64,000 nt of DNA from an uncultured Anaeroplasmataceae bacterium (lineage in GTDB: Bacteria; Bacillota_I; Bacilli_A; Acholeplasmatales; Anaeroplasmataceae), in the NCBI GenBank assembly GCA_910584005.1, contig CAJTXR010000001.1, positions 430,927 to 494,926 of the forward strand. The letters are read 5' to 3'. The position numbers and the translations under genes are program-made. Below, piece after piece: positions 51,693 through 60,879 of the stretch; the stretch's first letter is position 1, and each line of letters begins with the position of its first letter. The notes beneath the pieces are model-generated. The model saw nothing but the letters and a program-made list of their open reading frames with translations. It was not told the origin of the DNA and ran no database searches.

Positions 51693-53288
51693 TTAATTTC
51701 CAATATGAATGATTTTAGATTGATCTAACATGCCACCATAATGACTAATTGAAATCACAGTCTTATCTTTAGTATAAGAATTAATTAAAGAGATAATATG
51801 CTTGCTAGTAATTGGATCTAATTTTGAATTCATTTCATCTAAAAATATAATTTGAGCATTTTGAATCATCATTCTTGCAATATTAAACAATGCCAATTCT
51901 CCAGAAGAATAATTTGCTGGATTTAACTTTTGATCTAGATTATCTATATATCCTAAGCCCACATATTCTAACACTTTTTTGACTCTATCCTTTGATATGG
52001 AATTATCCTTTAAAGTGATTTCCTCATAAATACTATCGCCACTAAAAAATGGGTCTTGATAAACGATTGAAAAAATTTTATTCCGATTGTTTTGATTCAT
52101 TAAATAGATCTCTTCATTTCCAATTTTAACTTCTCCTTTTGTTGGCTTTAATATCCCCATCGCAAGTTTCATTAAAGTGGATTTCCCTGCTCCACTTGGA
52201 CCCTGTAAAACAATTTTATCGCCTTTTACTATATCTAGCGTAAAATCATGTATGACTTCAGTATCATTATATCCAAAAGAAACATTTTGAAAACTTATAT
52301 TTAAATCATCTATATTTTGTTCAATTTTTTTATCATCTATTTCCATTTGGAAGAAAATATTAATTCTTTTTAATGCAGCAATCGATTTTTGAATGGTCTG
52401 TAATTCCATACCAAGATTTTCAATTGGAGAGAATAAATCTGTTAATAATGCAATTGCAGAAATAATCATTCCGATACTCATCCCAAACAAATTTGGATTC
52501 CACCCACTTAATAATAAAATACTACAAATTAGCAAACTACGGATCAGTTGCATTACTGGAGAAAAAAATGCATCATAAAAATTACTAGACTGACTCGCTT
52601 TAAAATGATTTTTCAAAATCATCTTATATTTTCCTAAAGCATATTCTTCAGCATGATTTGCTTTGAGTTGCTCAATGTTTTCCATATTTTCTAATAAAAT
52701 TTTATTTACATTTCCTTCTAAGGATTTTGTTTTCAATTGAGCTTTTAGCATCCCTTTACGAACAAATAGTGTCAGCAAAAACAAAAATGGCATAATTCCT
52801 ACAACAATCCAACCAAAAATAAAGCTATAAATAAAAATTGAAATTAAAATACCAACCATTTTTAAAAGATCCGTAATCATACTAATTACTCCTGAGGTAA
52901 ATAGTTCATTTAAAGCATTTACATCATTATTAAAGTAAGCCTCTAAGTTACCACTATCTGAATTAACAATAGAGGTATAGCTTAAATTTCCAATATGTTC
53001 CATCATAGAGGATCTAAGTTTTTTCATAAATTGTTGACTAAATGAAAGCATAAACACATCTTTTAAAAACGTAGTTAACCCTACTAATATATAAGTTCCC
53101 ACATAGACAAAACCAATCATTAAAAGTTTATGAGGATTTGCTTGCGGAATCACTTGATCCACAACAATTCTTAATACTTGTGCTGGAAGAAGGGCAGCTA
53201 TGGTAACCAAAAGGATACTGAGGATCAAGATAACTGTTTTTATTTTGTTTTTTTTCAAAAAGGTAAAGAAAATCTTTCCAACTTTCAT
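51693..53288 (-). CDS. ABC exporter half-transporter, second subunit
   Basis: 531 residues: six-helix type IV exporter membrane domain (about 20-305) and a nucleotide-binding domain with Walker A GPSGAGKST, an altered signature YSSGE (LSGGQ in most) and Walker B IIFLDEMNS, keeping the catalytic Glu. Start overlaps the preceding ABC gene (ATGA). Forms a heterodimer with its neighbour; here the Glu is kept but the signature is poor, opposite to the partner. Drug, peptide or lipid export is likely; the adjacent MarR supports a drug or stress-response role. Ends without a clear terminator. Confidence 0.88.
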   Translation of the reverse strand: MKVGKIFFTFLKKNKIKTVILILSILLVTIAALLPAQVLRIVVDQVIPQANPHKLLMIGFVYVGTYILVGLTTFLKDVFMLSFSQQFMKKLRSSMMEHIGNLSYTSIVNSDSGNLEAYFNNDVNALNELFTSGVISMITDLLKMVGILISIFIYSFIFGWIVVGIMPFLFLLTLFVRKGMLKAQLKTKSLEGNVNKILLENMENIEQLKANHAEEYALGKYKMILKNHFKASQSSNFYDAFFSPVMQLIRSLLICSILLLSGWNPNLFGMSIGMIISAIALLTDLFSPIENLGMELQTIQKSIAALKRINIFFQMEIDDKKIEQNIDDLNISFQNVSFGYNDTEVIHDFTLDIVKGDKIVLQGPSGAGKSTLMKLAMGILKPTKGEVKIGNEEIYLMNQNNRNKIFSIVYQDPFFSGDSIYEEITLKDNSISKDRVKKVLEYVGLGYIDNLDQKLNPANYSSGELALFNIARMMIQNAQIIFLDEMNSKLDPITSKHIISLINSYTKDKTVISISHYGGMLDQSKIIHIGN

Positions 53289-54946
53289 ACAATTTCCTCC
53301 ATTAATTCTTTAAATCCTGTTATAGTTAATAACTCTTGATAATTGCCAATATGGGCCCTATTATCTTCTAAATAAATAATCTTCTCTAGCTTAGAAAGAA
53401 TGTTTTTTTGATTAGAAACAAGAACCACTATTCGTTGTCCCATTTTTAAGTTTGAAATCATTTCTTCTGCCATTTTGGGATGAACACTTTGAAATGGGTC
53501 ATCTAATAAAACCAATTTTGTTTCTGGATATATCGCTCGAGCCATTTGTAGTCGCTTTTGTTGCCCACCACTAATATTAGAAACAGAGTGAGAAAGAATG
53601 GCATCAACTCCTCCTAGAGTTTCTAAATCTGTATCTAGTTTAGAACAAGTGATTGCTTGAACAAAATTTCCTTTTCTTCCTAAAACTATATTATTTTTTA
53701 TTGTATCTGAAAAAAGTTTGATTTGATTAGAAGAATAACTAATCAAACTTTTTCCTGATTTTTGAATGTCTGCAATCTCATTTCCACAAAGTATTGCCTT
53801 TCCCTCATAAGAATATATTCCACTCAATCCTTTTAAAATTGTCGATTTTCCAGTATGGACTCTACCACATATTCCCACTCTTTGCCCGGTATGAACTGAA
53901 ACTGAGATATGGGGAATCTGAAATCCTGTTTCATATTGAAATGAAAAATCCTTTAACACAAGATCTTCTCCATCATATATTATTTCTACTTTCGTTTCTT
54001 GTTCTTGAACTAAAAAATCTTTGCATCTTACCCATGAAACCTTAAACGCTTGATAAGCATTAAACACTTTTCCTACTTTCGCAGCTTTTTTTGAGATGAG
54101 AAGATATGTAGTTAAAATTGCAGAAAAGGTACCAATTTCATAAACTTCTGCCATTACATTTTTGCCACCAAAATAAACCACAAAAAAACATCCAATCCAA
54201 GCAAGAATACTATAAATAGGTTCTAAGCTGGATTGAAACAAAAGAGCCCTCTTATTTTTTCTTCTCAATTGATCAAGGGAATCTTCATAATCTTTTCTAT
54301 ATCGTTGTCCCACTCCAAACCCACGATAATAAAGTTCATTGGAAAGCATTGAAATTGTTTTTTCCTTATGAATAGATAAATACTCTTTATAACTCCTATT
54401 GGTTTTATAAACCATCCGCTTCATAAATTGAGCTGATATAATAGACAAAAAAATAAAAATTAAACAATACAATGTGATTTTATAATCTAAGAAGAACATA
54501 GATACAAAGTATCCAACAAGTAGAACAATGGTATCAAATACTTCTGTTGTCATTTTACGAATTCCTTCGGTTGAGTCATAAATATCTGAACTATTTCGAT
54601 TCATAATATCTCCAATTTCATGAGAAGCAAAATAAGTCATATCCTTTTTAAGTAAATGCTTGAAACTTACTTCTTTCATTCTTAAAGACATTTTATTTCC
54701 AAAAACACGGACCAAATATCGTTTACAGAACCGATTCAATTGAACAAAAAGAACTAAACATAAAAACCAAAGTACCATTGTTCTAACAACAAGAAAATCA
54801 CCACTTTTAATGGAGTCTATTGTTTTTCCTTCTATTTGCGGAATCATACACATAAGACTGTTAAATAGTAATGCTGTAACACACATCGGAAGAACGATAT
54901 ACCAGTTTTCCTTAAAGTAAGTAGTAAGTCTATTATACTTCTTCAT
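53285..54946 (-). CDS. ABC exporter half-transporter, first subunit
   Basis: 553 residues from ATG 54946 (GAGGAG upstream). Exporter membrane domain with six helices, then NBD with Walker A GRVHTGKST, intact signature ISGGQQKR and Walker B LVLLDDPFQ, where the catalytic Glu is Asp. This is the pattern of heterodimeric exporters with one degenerate ATP site (TM287/288-like). 3' end overlaps the next gene by 4 bp; the 5' end overlaps marR by 14 bp. Confidence 0.88.
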   Translation of the reverse strand: MKKYNRLTTYFKENWYIVLPMCVTALLFNSLMCMIPQIEGKTIDSIKSGDFLVVRTMVLWFLCLVLFVQLNRFCKRYLVRVFGNKMSLRMKEVSFKHLLKKDMTYFASHEIGDIMNRNSSDIYDSTEGIRKMTTEVFDTIVLLVGYFVSMFFLDYKITLYCLIFIFLSIISAQFMKRMVYKTNRSYKEYLSIHKEKTISMLSNELYYRGFGVGQRYRKDYEDSLDQLRRKNKRALLFQSSLEPIYSILAWIGCFFVVYFGGKNVMAEVYEIGTFSAILTTYLLISKKAAKVGKVFNAYQAFKVSWVRCKDFLVQEQETKVEIIYDGEDLVLKDFSFQYETGFQIPHISVSVHTGQRVGICGRVHTGKSTILKGLSGIYSYEGKAILCGNEIADIQKSGKSLISYSSNQIKLFSDTIKNNIVLGRKGNFVQAITCSKLDTDLETLGGVDAILSHSVSNISGGQQKRLQMARAIYPETKLVLLDDPFQSVHPKMAEEMISNLKMGQRIVVLVSNQKNILSKLEKIIYLEDNRAHIGNYQELLTITGFKELMEEIV

Positions 54947-55376
54947 GCTCCTCACTCCTCTTTAATTCTTTTGATTTTGTATATATCCGTGTCAATAAAG
55001 TTAAAAACACTTCATATTCTTCTTTGGAAAACTCTTCAAAAAGCATCTTGAAATATTTTCTTTCAATTTCAACAACACTATTTTTGATTTCTTCTGCCTT
55101 TGGAGTGGAGTATAAAAAATTCATTCGTTTATCTTCTAAATTTTTCTCTCTTTTAATAAGCCCCTTTTCTTCTAGTCCTTGAACAATCTTTGTTACTAAA
55201 CCTTTATCTACACCTAAAAGTTTGACTAATCCATCTTGGGAAATTCCTTGATTTTTCCGAATCAAATGAAGAGCCAAAGAATCTGTAGCATTTAGTTCAT
55301 TATTCTTCATCTTCTTTCTTTTATATAATTCCATATTCCGATTGATTTTTGAAATATACCGCAGTGTTTCATCCAT
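54933..55376 (-). CDS. MarR-family transcriptional regulator
   Basis: 147-residue winged-helix repressor: N-terminal dimer helices, recognition region ISQDGLVKLLGVDKGLVTKIV and wing RKNL-type basic hairpin (IKREKNLEDKRMNFLYST). First gene of the operon that encodes the ABC exporter, so it probably represses it and itself. Two identical operator palindromes surround its promoter at 55391-55439. GGAG upstream of the ATG. Confidence 0.92.
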   Translation of the reverse strand: MDETLRYISKINRNMELYKRKKMKNNELNATDSLALHLIRKNQGISQDGLVKLLGVDKGLVTKIVQGLEEKGLIKREKNLEDKRMNFLYSTPKAEEIKNSVVEIERKYFKMLFEEFSKEEYEVFLTLLTRIYTKSKELKRSEEHEEV

Positions 55377-55390
55377 ATTTTTTCTCCTTT

Positions 55391-55406
55391 AGTTGATAAT
55401 TCAACT
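55391..55406. promoter_or_regulatory. MarR operator 1, AGTTGA-N4-TCAACT
   Basis: Perfect palindrome (with flanking T/A extending arms to 7 bp), located over the likely transcription start region of marR, just downstream of the -10. Same half-sites as operator 2, 33 bp apart (three helical turns). Confidence 0.75.
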
Positions 55407-55408
55407 AT

Positions 55409-55437
55409 ATTGTATATTTTTTCAGTTGAACTTTCAA
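55409..55437 (-). promoter_or_regulatory. Promoter of the marR-ABC operon
   Basis: Minus-strand TTGAAA (55432-55437), 17 bp spacer, TACAAT (55409-55414). The -35 lies inside operator 2 and the start region inside operator 1, so repressor binding would block RNA polymerase. Confidence 0.75.
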
Positions 55438-55439
55438 CT
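55424..55439. promoter_or_regulatory. MarR operator 2, AGTTGA-N4-TCAACT
   Basis: Perfect 7-2-7 palindrome AGTTGAA-CT-TTCAACT covering the -35 hexamer of the marR promoter. Confidence 0.75.
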
Positions 55440-55537
55440 ATTGTAATAAAATTAAATATAAAATGTATTTTTTGTTCTAGATATAACTTTATTATTTTAT
55501 AAGTGCTTTTTTGTTTATGAATTAAATATAGTTTACT

Positions 55538-56353
55538 ATGACTCTATTTTTAATTTTGATTTTAATTTTAATGCTTACTAATCCCCATATCGTTTCTTTT
55601 GAGGTGTACAATGCGTGTGTCTTATGGTTTACAACATTGCTTCCTACGATGTATCCCAGTTTTGTTGTAATTGATATGATTTATCATATGCCACTTATTT
55701 ACAAATTTTCTTCTTTTCTTTATAAGCCATTCAAATTTATATTCCACATTTCTTCTTCCAAAAGTGTATTTCTCATTTTAATAAGTCTAATTTGTGGAGC
55801 TCCTGCTTCTACAAAACTTATAGTTGCCTCATACGAAAAAAAAGAAATTTCTAAAAGAGAATATACAAATTTAATCTGTGCGTTTTCAACTCTTTCTATG
55901 CCCTATACAATTCTCATATTACAACAATATGGTATATCCATTTGGAAGTATTATCTTATAGTTTGTTTATTGGCATGGGTTTGGATGTTTTTGTTCCAAA
56001 GAAAAGAAAAAACTAACCTCATACCTGTTAGTTTTGAATCAGATTATTTAAATCTATTTTTTACATCCGTAAAGAAAAATATGGATATTCTGTTAAATAT
56101 ATTAGGAATTCTCATTATTATAAGAGTTCTAACTGCTTTCCTATTCCCAAAAAACTTTATCTTATATCCATACTTAGAAATTCTAGGTGGGCTAGAAAAT
56201 CCTATTGCACCTATCGTTGCCTTAAGTGCAATGGGATTTTTGGGAGTTTCCATTCATTTTCAAATGCTATATATCATGAAAGATATTCCCTACTATAAAT
56301 TTTTAGTTTCTCGCTTGTTTTTTCTTCTTGTTGGTATTGTTGCTTTTCTTTGA
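55538..56353 (+). CDS. YlbJ-like sporulation-type membrane protein (Gate domain)
   Basis: 271 residues with about seven helices. FEVYNACVLWFTTLLPTMYPSFV is the nucleoside-recognition Gate motif seen twice in YlbJ and SpmA/B proteins; the loop ICGAPASTKLIVASYEKKEIS corresponds to GYPAGAKL in YlbJ. YlbJ is required for a normal sigma-E dependent spore in Bacillus; family homologues are otherwise uncharacterised. Shorter than YlbJ (about 400). No clear ribosome-binding site at the ATG. Could also be a nucleoside transporter-like protein. Confidence 0.65.
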   Translation: MTLFLILILILMLTNPHIVSFEVYNACVLWFTTLLPTMYPSFVVIDMIYHMPLIYKFSSFLYKPFKFIFHISSSKSVFLILISLICGAPASTKLIVASYEKKEISKREYTNLICAFSTLSMPYTILILQQYGISIWKYYLIVCLLAWVWMFLFQRKEKTNLIPVSFESDYLNLFFTSVKKNMDILLNILGILIIIRVLTAFLFPKNFILYPYLEILGGLENPIAPIVALSAMGFLGVSIHFQMLYIMKDIPYYKFLVSRLFFLLVGIVAFL

Positions 56354-56590
56354 TACAATAAAGAAAAAAGACAAATAAAAAACGGACAAAATTAATAATA
56401 AAATAAAAGAAATGTATTCATATTTTTCGGGTATAAAAAAGCCACTTATTCCTGTTGCTAAAAATAAGCATACAGTTATAATGTTGATAATCAATATATA
56501 TAATTTATCTCTTTTCTTATTGACAAATGTCATAATAATATTAATTAATATTAAAACACCAATTATTATTCCTAATATATTATATACCAT
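56303..56590 (-). CDS. Small membrane protein
   Basis: 95 residues from ATG 56590, preceded by GAGGGTGA at correct spacing; three hydrophobic helices and a strongly basic tail (SNNTNKKKKQARN). No family recognised. Its 3' end overlaps the convergent YlbJ-like gene by 51 bp. The opposite-strand frame at 56412-56648 lacks a site and is treated as shadow. Confidence 0.5.
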   Translation of the reverse strand: MVYNILGIIIGVLILINIIMTFVNKKRDKLYILIINIITVCLFLATGISGFFIPEKYEYISFILLLILSVFYLSFFFIVSKKSNNTNKKKKQARN

Positions 56591-56696
56591 ACTCAATCAC
56601 CCTCGCATTAATACTATACGCCATTTTATTAAAAAAAACAAGACTTAAGGAATATTCAAAGAAAAAATAAAAAAAAGATACGATTTTAAAAATCTA

Positions 56697-56705
56697 TGGT
56701 ATAAT
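56697..56705 (+). promoter_or_regulatory. Extended -10 promoter of pduL
   Basis: TGGTATAAT, a perfect extended -10, 42 bp before the start; GAAAGGATT ribosome-binding site follows. Confidence 0.6.
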
Positions 56706-56747
56706 AACTATGTAAAATAATAATTTGAAAGGATTAATGAATTATTT

Positions 56748-57320
56748 ATGAAAGAATTTATTATTGAAACAAGTGCTCGACATGTGCACGTAACAAAAGA
56801 AACATTAGCAAAATTGTTTGGAGAAGGAGCTACTTTAGAAATAAAGAAAATGCTATCTCAACCTGGTCAATTTGCTTCAAATCAAAAAGTTAAGGTTGTA
56901 GGTCCTAAGGGAGAATTGAATTGTTCTATTCTTGGACCCGAAAGAAAACAAGATCAAGTAGAAGTTTCTTTATCCGATGCAAGAACATTAGGTGTTTCAG
57001 CCCCAATAAGAGAATCTGGAGATGTAGCTGGTTCTGCACCATGTAAACTTATAGGTCCTGCAGGTGAGGTTGAATTATCTGAAGGTGTAATCGTTGCTAA
57101 ACGTCATATTCATATGACACCAACAGATGCTGAAGAATATGGTGTCAAAAATGGACAAATTGTCAATGTGAAAGTGACAAGTGAAACGGGAAGATCTTTA
57201 ATTTTTGGCGATACTGTTGTTCGTGTTTCTCCAACTTATGCTTTAGCAATGCATGTAGATACTGATGAATCAAATGCTGGAGCTTTAGCTGGACAAGTTT
57301 ACGGTACAATCGTAAAATAA
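56748..57320 (+). CDS. pduL: PduL-type phosphate acyltransferase
   Basis: Transfers acyl groups between CoA and phosphate; with acetate kinase it makes ATP from acetyl-CoA. 190 residues with two similar beta-barrel halves. Zn-binding His motifs RHVHV (residues 11-15) and AKRHIHM (about 116-122) and a final MHVDTDE. No shell-targeting N-terminal extension and no microcompartment genes nearby, so it is probably a housekeeping phosphotransacetylase replacing Pta. Strong promoter, GA-rich site and terminator suggest high expression. Confidence 0.92.
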   Translation: MKEFIIETSARHVHVTKETLAKLFGEGATLEIKKMLSQPGQFASNQKVKVVGPKGELNCSILGPERKQDQVEVSLSDARTLGVSAPIRESGDVAGSAPCKLIGPAGEVELSEGVIVAKRHIHMTPTDAEEYGVKNGQIVNVKVTSETGRSLIFGDTVVRVSPTYALAMHVDTDESNAGALAGQVYGTIVK

Positions 57321-57330
57321 AAAATATAGT

Positions 57331-57359
57331 AAAACACCCTGATATCAGGGTGTTTTTTT
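57331..57359. terminator. Terminator shared by pduL and the convergent 57358 gene
   Basis: AAAACACCCTGA/TCAGGGTGTTTT (57331-57342/57345-57356) is a perfect 12 bp stem with a TA tip, followed by TTT. A's on the left make it usable from the minus strand. Confidence 0.88.
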
Positions 57360-58029
57360 ATGCATATTTTTCTACTTCTACCATTCGTTGTTTCGTAATA
57401 CTTAGTAAATCAGCAAAATCAGCCTTGAAATTATTTGGAAAAAACCGAACTTGTTGATTTTCTTGATAAGTATTTACGTCAATGACTAATAACAATACTT
57501 TTATTTCTTCTTGTGTTTTATTATTTTTAGCAGACCCCATACTAAGATTTATTACAGAATTCAATTTTTCCATTCTTTCAACTGGAACATTTATTTTAAA
57601 TGATAATTCATTACACTCACCAAAGCATTTAGAAAAATTCATTTGATCTGTAAAGATACGAATCGCTTGATTGTTTGTATTATTGATAAATCCTTCTGTT
57701 AAAACAGCAATACGGTTACCACCAAAATCTGGAAAAATCTCACTAAACAAGGTAAAAAACTCTAAAGCACTTTGATAGATGATATCTAAATCATTATCTG
57801 GATTGGTGTAACTATAGACATAATCTATTCGTACTGGTAAAAACCGAATAGAAATATTCTTTTTTGTGAAAAGTAAAGATTTAACTTCTACTTGATTTGG
57901 CATTGTGTCTACTTTGGATTGAATTTCATAATCCAAAAGCATATTTTTTATTCTTTGTTCATTGTGAACTAATAAATCAACAAAATTACCTATAATACTA
58001 AAAGATACCCTAACTTTATTATATATCAT
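57358..58029 (-). CDS. Unknown protein in the tldDE operon
   Basis: 223 residues with no signal peptide or helices in the membrane; alternating strands and helices. It resembles TIGR04255-like proteins in the middle (ALEFFTLFSEIFPDFGGNRIAVL), but I cannot assign a family firmly. Starts 9 bp after the tldE stop with an AGGAATGAG site, so it is cotranscribed with the TldD/TldE protease. It could be a partner or a substrate-handling protein; speculative. Confidence 0.7.
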   Translation of the reverse strand: MIYNKVRVSFSIIGNFVDLLVHNEQRIKNMLLDYEIQSKVDTMPNQVEVKSLLFTKKNISIRFLPVRIDYVYSYTNPDNDLDIIYQSALEFFTLFSEIFPDFGGNRIAVLTEGFINNTNNQAIRIFTDQMNFSKCFGECNELSFKINVPVERMEKLNSVINLSMGSAKNNKTQEEIKVLLLVIDVNTYQENQQVRFFPNNFKADFADLLSITKQRMVEVEKYA

Positions 58030-58038
58030 ATCTCATTC

Positions 58039-59364
58039 CTACTTTCCTGAAATGGCTAAGGATTCTATTGCTAAACTAGGTGCCCCAACACTATTCTTCA
58101 ATTCAAAATCACTTCCAACATATATGACATGATTTAACATATCTTGTAGCGTTCCTGATAAAATAATTAAAGTAATTGGCTTTGTTTTCTTACCATTTTC
58201 AATCCAAAAACCATTAGATTGTAAATTAAATGAACCACTAATTGGATTTAATCCAGCATGCAATCCTTTTACATCTGTAATGTAAACTCCATTTCCTATC
58301 TTTTCAAACATTTCTTCTAAAGAGGTTGAACCTGCTTTTAAATATAGATTAGATGGTAAAACATTTAAACTGGAGGCCTCATTAGGTTTAAATCCATTTC
58401 CTGTAGATTTTGTATTCATCATTGCAGCAGTTTTTAAATTATGCAAATATGTTTTAAGGACACCATGTTCTACTAATGTCTTTGTACGACTGGCAACTCC
58501 CTCATCATCAAAAGCAACTTGAATAGGAGCATCCTTAAACAAAGGATCATCAATTATTGTAATGTTTTCTCCAAAAATTTTTTCATTCAATTTATCCTTC
58601 AAAAAAGACATATTTTTCAAAACTGCATTGGCAGAAAATATATTTGAAAATGCTTCTAAAAGACTACTCACTACACTCCTATCTAAAATTACAGGATAAG
58701 TACCTGAGGCAATGCTTTCAGCTCCAAAAGTTTCTACAGTATCTTTTACAATTTTAGATGCAAATTGTTTTAATGAAAGATTTTTCAAATTAGAAAGAAA
58801 TAAATAATCAAAACCAGTTTGCATTTCACCATCTTTTTCACATATTACTTCTGCAACTAATATCGCAAACTTTGTTTCCTTTTTCACATTTAAACCTTTA
58901 GAATTTACAATCGTTGTACAAGATTCTGTTTCAGAATAAGATACCTCTGTTTTAGTTACATAAGGACTTTCAGATTCTAAAAGTTTGGTTAACTCTAAGC
59001 ATAAATTTGCTTTATCTTCTAAAGTAAATTGATCAAAATCATGAACCTTTTCTTCTATCACAGGGTATTCTTGATCTCCTTCATAAATAAAGAATGGATC
59101 ATTTTGATTAATAATAGAACAATTATCTTTAATTCGATGAATGATGGATGGAATCATCTTATCATCATTACATTCTTCATATATTGTAACAATCTGCTGA
59201 TTATAAACACCTCGAATTGCAGATGCTTCTGTTTGATAAGATGTATTATTTTCAATATTCCCATTGAACATACTAATTTTTGTTCCGTGTGTAGCAACAG
59301 TATAAGATTCAATGTCTGTAATCCCTTCTTTTAAAGCTGCTTCTTTTAATTTTTCAAAATTCAT
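58039..59364 (-). CDS. tldE: TldE/PmbA-like metalloprotease subunit
   Basis: 441 residues of the U62 (TldD/PmbA) family. Sequence shows IRGVYNQQIVTIYEE and the C-terminal beta half (SGSFNLQSNGFWIENGKKTKP), but not the HExxxH zinc motif, as expected of TldE, the non-catalytic partner in the heterodimer. TldD/E is known to cleave unfolded peptides and to mature microcin-type RiPPs. Start ATG shares a base with the tldD stop (TAATG). Confidence 0.92.
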   Translation of the reverse strand: MNFEKLKEAALKEGITDIESYTVATHGTKISMFNGNIENNTSYQTEASAIRGVYNQQIVTIYEECNDDKMIPSIIHRIKDNCSIINQNDPFFIYEGDQEYPVIEEKVHDFDQFTLEDKANLCLELTKLLESESPYVTKTEVSYSETESCTTIVNSKGLNVKKETKFAILVAEVICEKDGEMQTGFDYLFLSNLKNLSLKQFASKIVKDTVETFGAESIASGTYPVILDRSVVSSLLEAFSNIFSANAVLKNMSFLKDKLNEKIFGENITIIDDPLFKDAPIQVAFDDEGVASRTKTLVEHGVLKTYLHNLKTAAMMNTKSTGNGFKPNEASSLNVLPSNLYLKAGSTSLEEMFEKIGNGVYITDVKGLHAGLNPISGSFNLQSNGFWIENGKKTKPITLIILSGTLQDMLNHVIYVGSDFELKNSVGAPSLAIESLAISGK

Positions 59365-60752
59365 TATTGCTTACCTCCATTTCCACCAACAGTCATGTTT
59401 TTAACCCGTATCGTAGGTTGTCCAACACAAGTTGGGATACTTCCAGATGCTGAACCGCACATTCCATAACCGAAACTTTGATTATTCGCAACCATATCAA
59501 TATTGAGCAACGTATCCTTCCCATTTCCAATAAGCGTTGCCCCCTTAACCCGCTTGGTTAATTTTCCGTTTTCAATCATAAATGCTTCTCCTACAGAAAA
59601 ATTAAATTCCCCTGTTGCAGGATTTACAGATCCTCCAGACATTGTTTTAGCAAATAATCCAAATTTGGTATTAGCAATAATTTCTTCCATTGTGCTTGTT
59701 CCATTTGCGATGTATGTATTCGTCATTCTAGAAGTTGGAGAATACCGATAGCTTTGACGCCTTGTAGAACCAGTTGGTCCAGTGTTCATTCTACGCCCAT
59801 TTTTCATATCTACCATATAACTTTTAAGAATTCCATTTTCTATTAAAACATTCTTACGAGTAGGATTTCCCTCATCATCAATATTCTCGCTTCCCCATTC
59901 ATTTGCAATAGTACCATCATCAATTGCTGTAACACAATCTGCAGCAATCTTTTCTCCTAGCTTTCCGCAAAATACGGATAACCCTTTCGCAACACTTGTA
60001 GCCTCTAAAGAGTGTCCACAAGCTTCATGGAAAATAACTCCACCAAAGGCATTATGAATAACAACATCATAAACGCCTCCAACCATTTCTTCAGCATCCA
60101 AATTCTCAACAGCTACTTTAGCCACTTCTTTTGCAAAACTTGTGAAATCAAAGGAATCGAAATATGAAATATCAAAATTACCACCATATGTGTCAGATGC
60201 TTGTTGCATATCCTTTCCATCGCTTGCAACTGCAGTTGCGGCAACTCTTTGATGATTTCGAACATCTGTTTTATAAACTCCATTACTTGTTGCTATTAAA
60301 ACTGTCTGCGTTTCATCTGTAAAACTTGCCACTGCCTGAACAATTTTTGGACTATAGGCTTTCATTGCTGAAGCAGCCGTTTCCAAATAGCCAATTTTTT
60401 TAGAATTTGGAATATCTTTAGAAAGAACCTTAAAAGTAGTATGAGCCTCAACATTACAATCAGTAAATTCAAAGTCACTTATTCTTCTTTCGCTATGATA
60501 AGCAGTTCTTAAATCTCTAGCAAGTTTTAATAAACCTGTTTCACTAACATCATTTGTATATCCATATACCTCCGCATTTTCTTTTAAAATACGAATTGCA
60601 GCACCATATAAATGCGTAGCATTAATATCATCAATTTGATTTGTCATTAATCGTATTGAATTTTTTTCAGTGTCTTCAATAAAGACCTCAGCATAATCTC
60701 CACCTGTAGTTAGACACTCTAATAATACTTTTTTCAAAAGTTTTTTATCCAT
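59364..60752 (-). CDS. tldD: TldD metalloprotease subunit
   Basis: 462 residues. The zinc motif HEACGHSLE (HExxxH) near residue 245, downstream metal-ligand Cys region CGSASGSIPTC and the GGSVNPATGEFNFSVGEAFMIENGKL block identify TldD. Catalytic partner of TldE encoded next. Preceded by GGAGAAGC and an extended -10 promoter. Substrate not evident; no RiPP precursor gene seen nearby. Confidence 0.93.
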   Translation of the reverse strand: MDKKLLKKVLLECLTTGGDYAEVFIEDTEKNSIRLMTNQIDDINATHLYGAAIRILKENAEVYGYTNDVSETGLLKLARDLRTAYHSERRISDFEFTDCNVEAHTTFKVLSKDIPNSKKIGYLETAASAMKAYSPKIVQAVASFTDETQTVLIATSNGVYKTDVRNHQRVAATAVASDGKDMQQASDTYGGNFDISYFDSFDFTSFAKEVAKVAVENLDAEEMVGGVYDVVIHNAFGGVIFHEACGHSLEATSVAKGLSVFCGKLGEKIAADCVTAIDDGTIANEWGSENIDDEGNPTRKNVLIENGILKSYMVDMKNGRRMNTGPTGSTRRQSYRYSPTSRMTNTYIANGTSTMEEIIANTKFGLFAKTMSGGSVNPATGEFNFSVGEAFMIENGKLTKRVKGATLIGNGKDTLLNIDMVANNQSFGYGMCGSASGSIPTCVGQPTIRVKNMTVGGNGGKQ

Positions 60753-60789
60753 TTGCTTCTCCTTTTCATTTCTTTACATTAATGATATT

Positions 60790-60817
60790 ATTATATCATA
60801 TAATTCAATGAAAACAA
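60790..60817 (-). promoter_or_regulatory. Promoter of the tldDE operon
   Basis: Minus-strand TTGTTT (60812-60817), 16 bp spacer, TGATATAAT with TATAAT at 60790-60795. Confidence 0.6.
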
Positions 60818-60879
60818 AATAAAATTTATTGATATCCCCTATTTTTTTGTATTTTTAACATTTTTTCAAATGTTTTTTG

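Noticed and set aside
56412..56648. Plus-strand frame of 78 codons opposite the small membrane protein
   Set aside because: No ribosome-binding site, biased composition explained by the opposite strand; the minus-strand frame has GAGGGTGA at correct distance.
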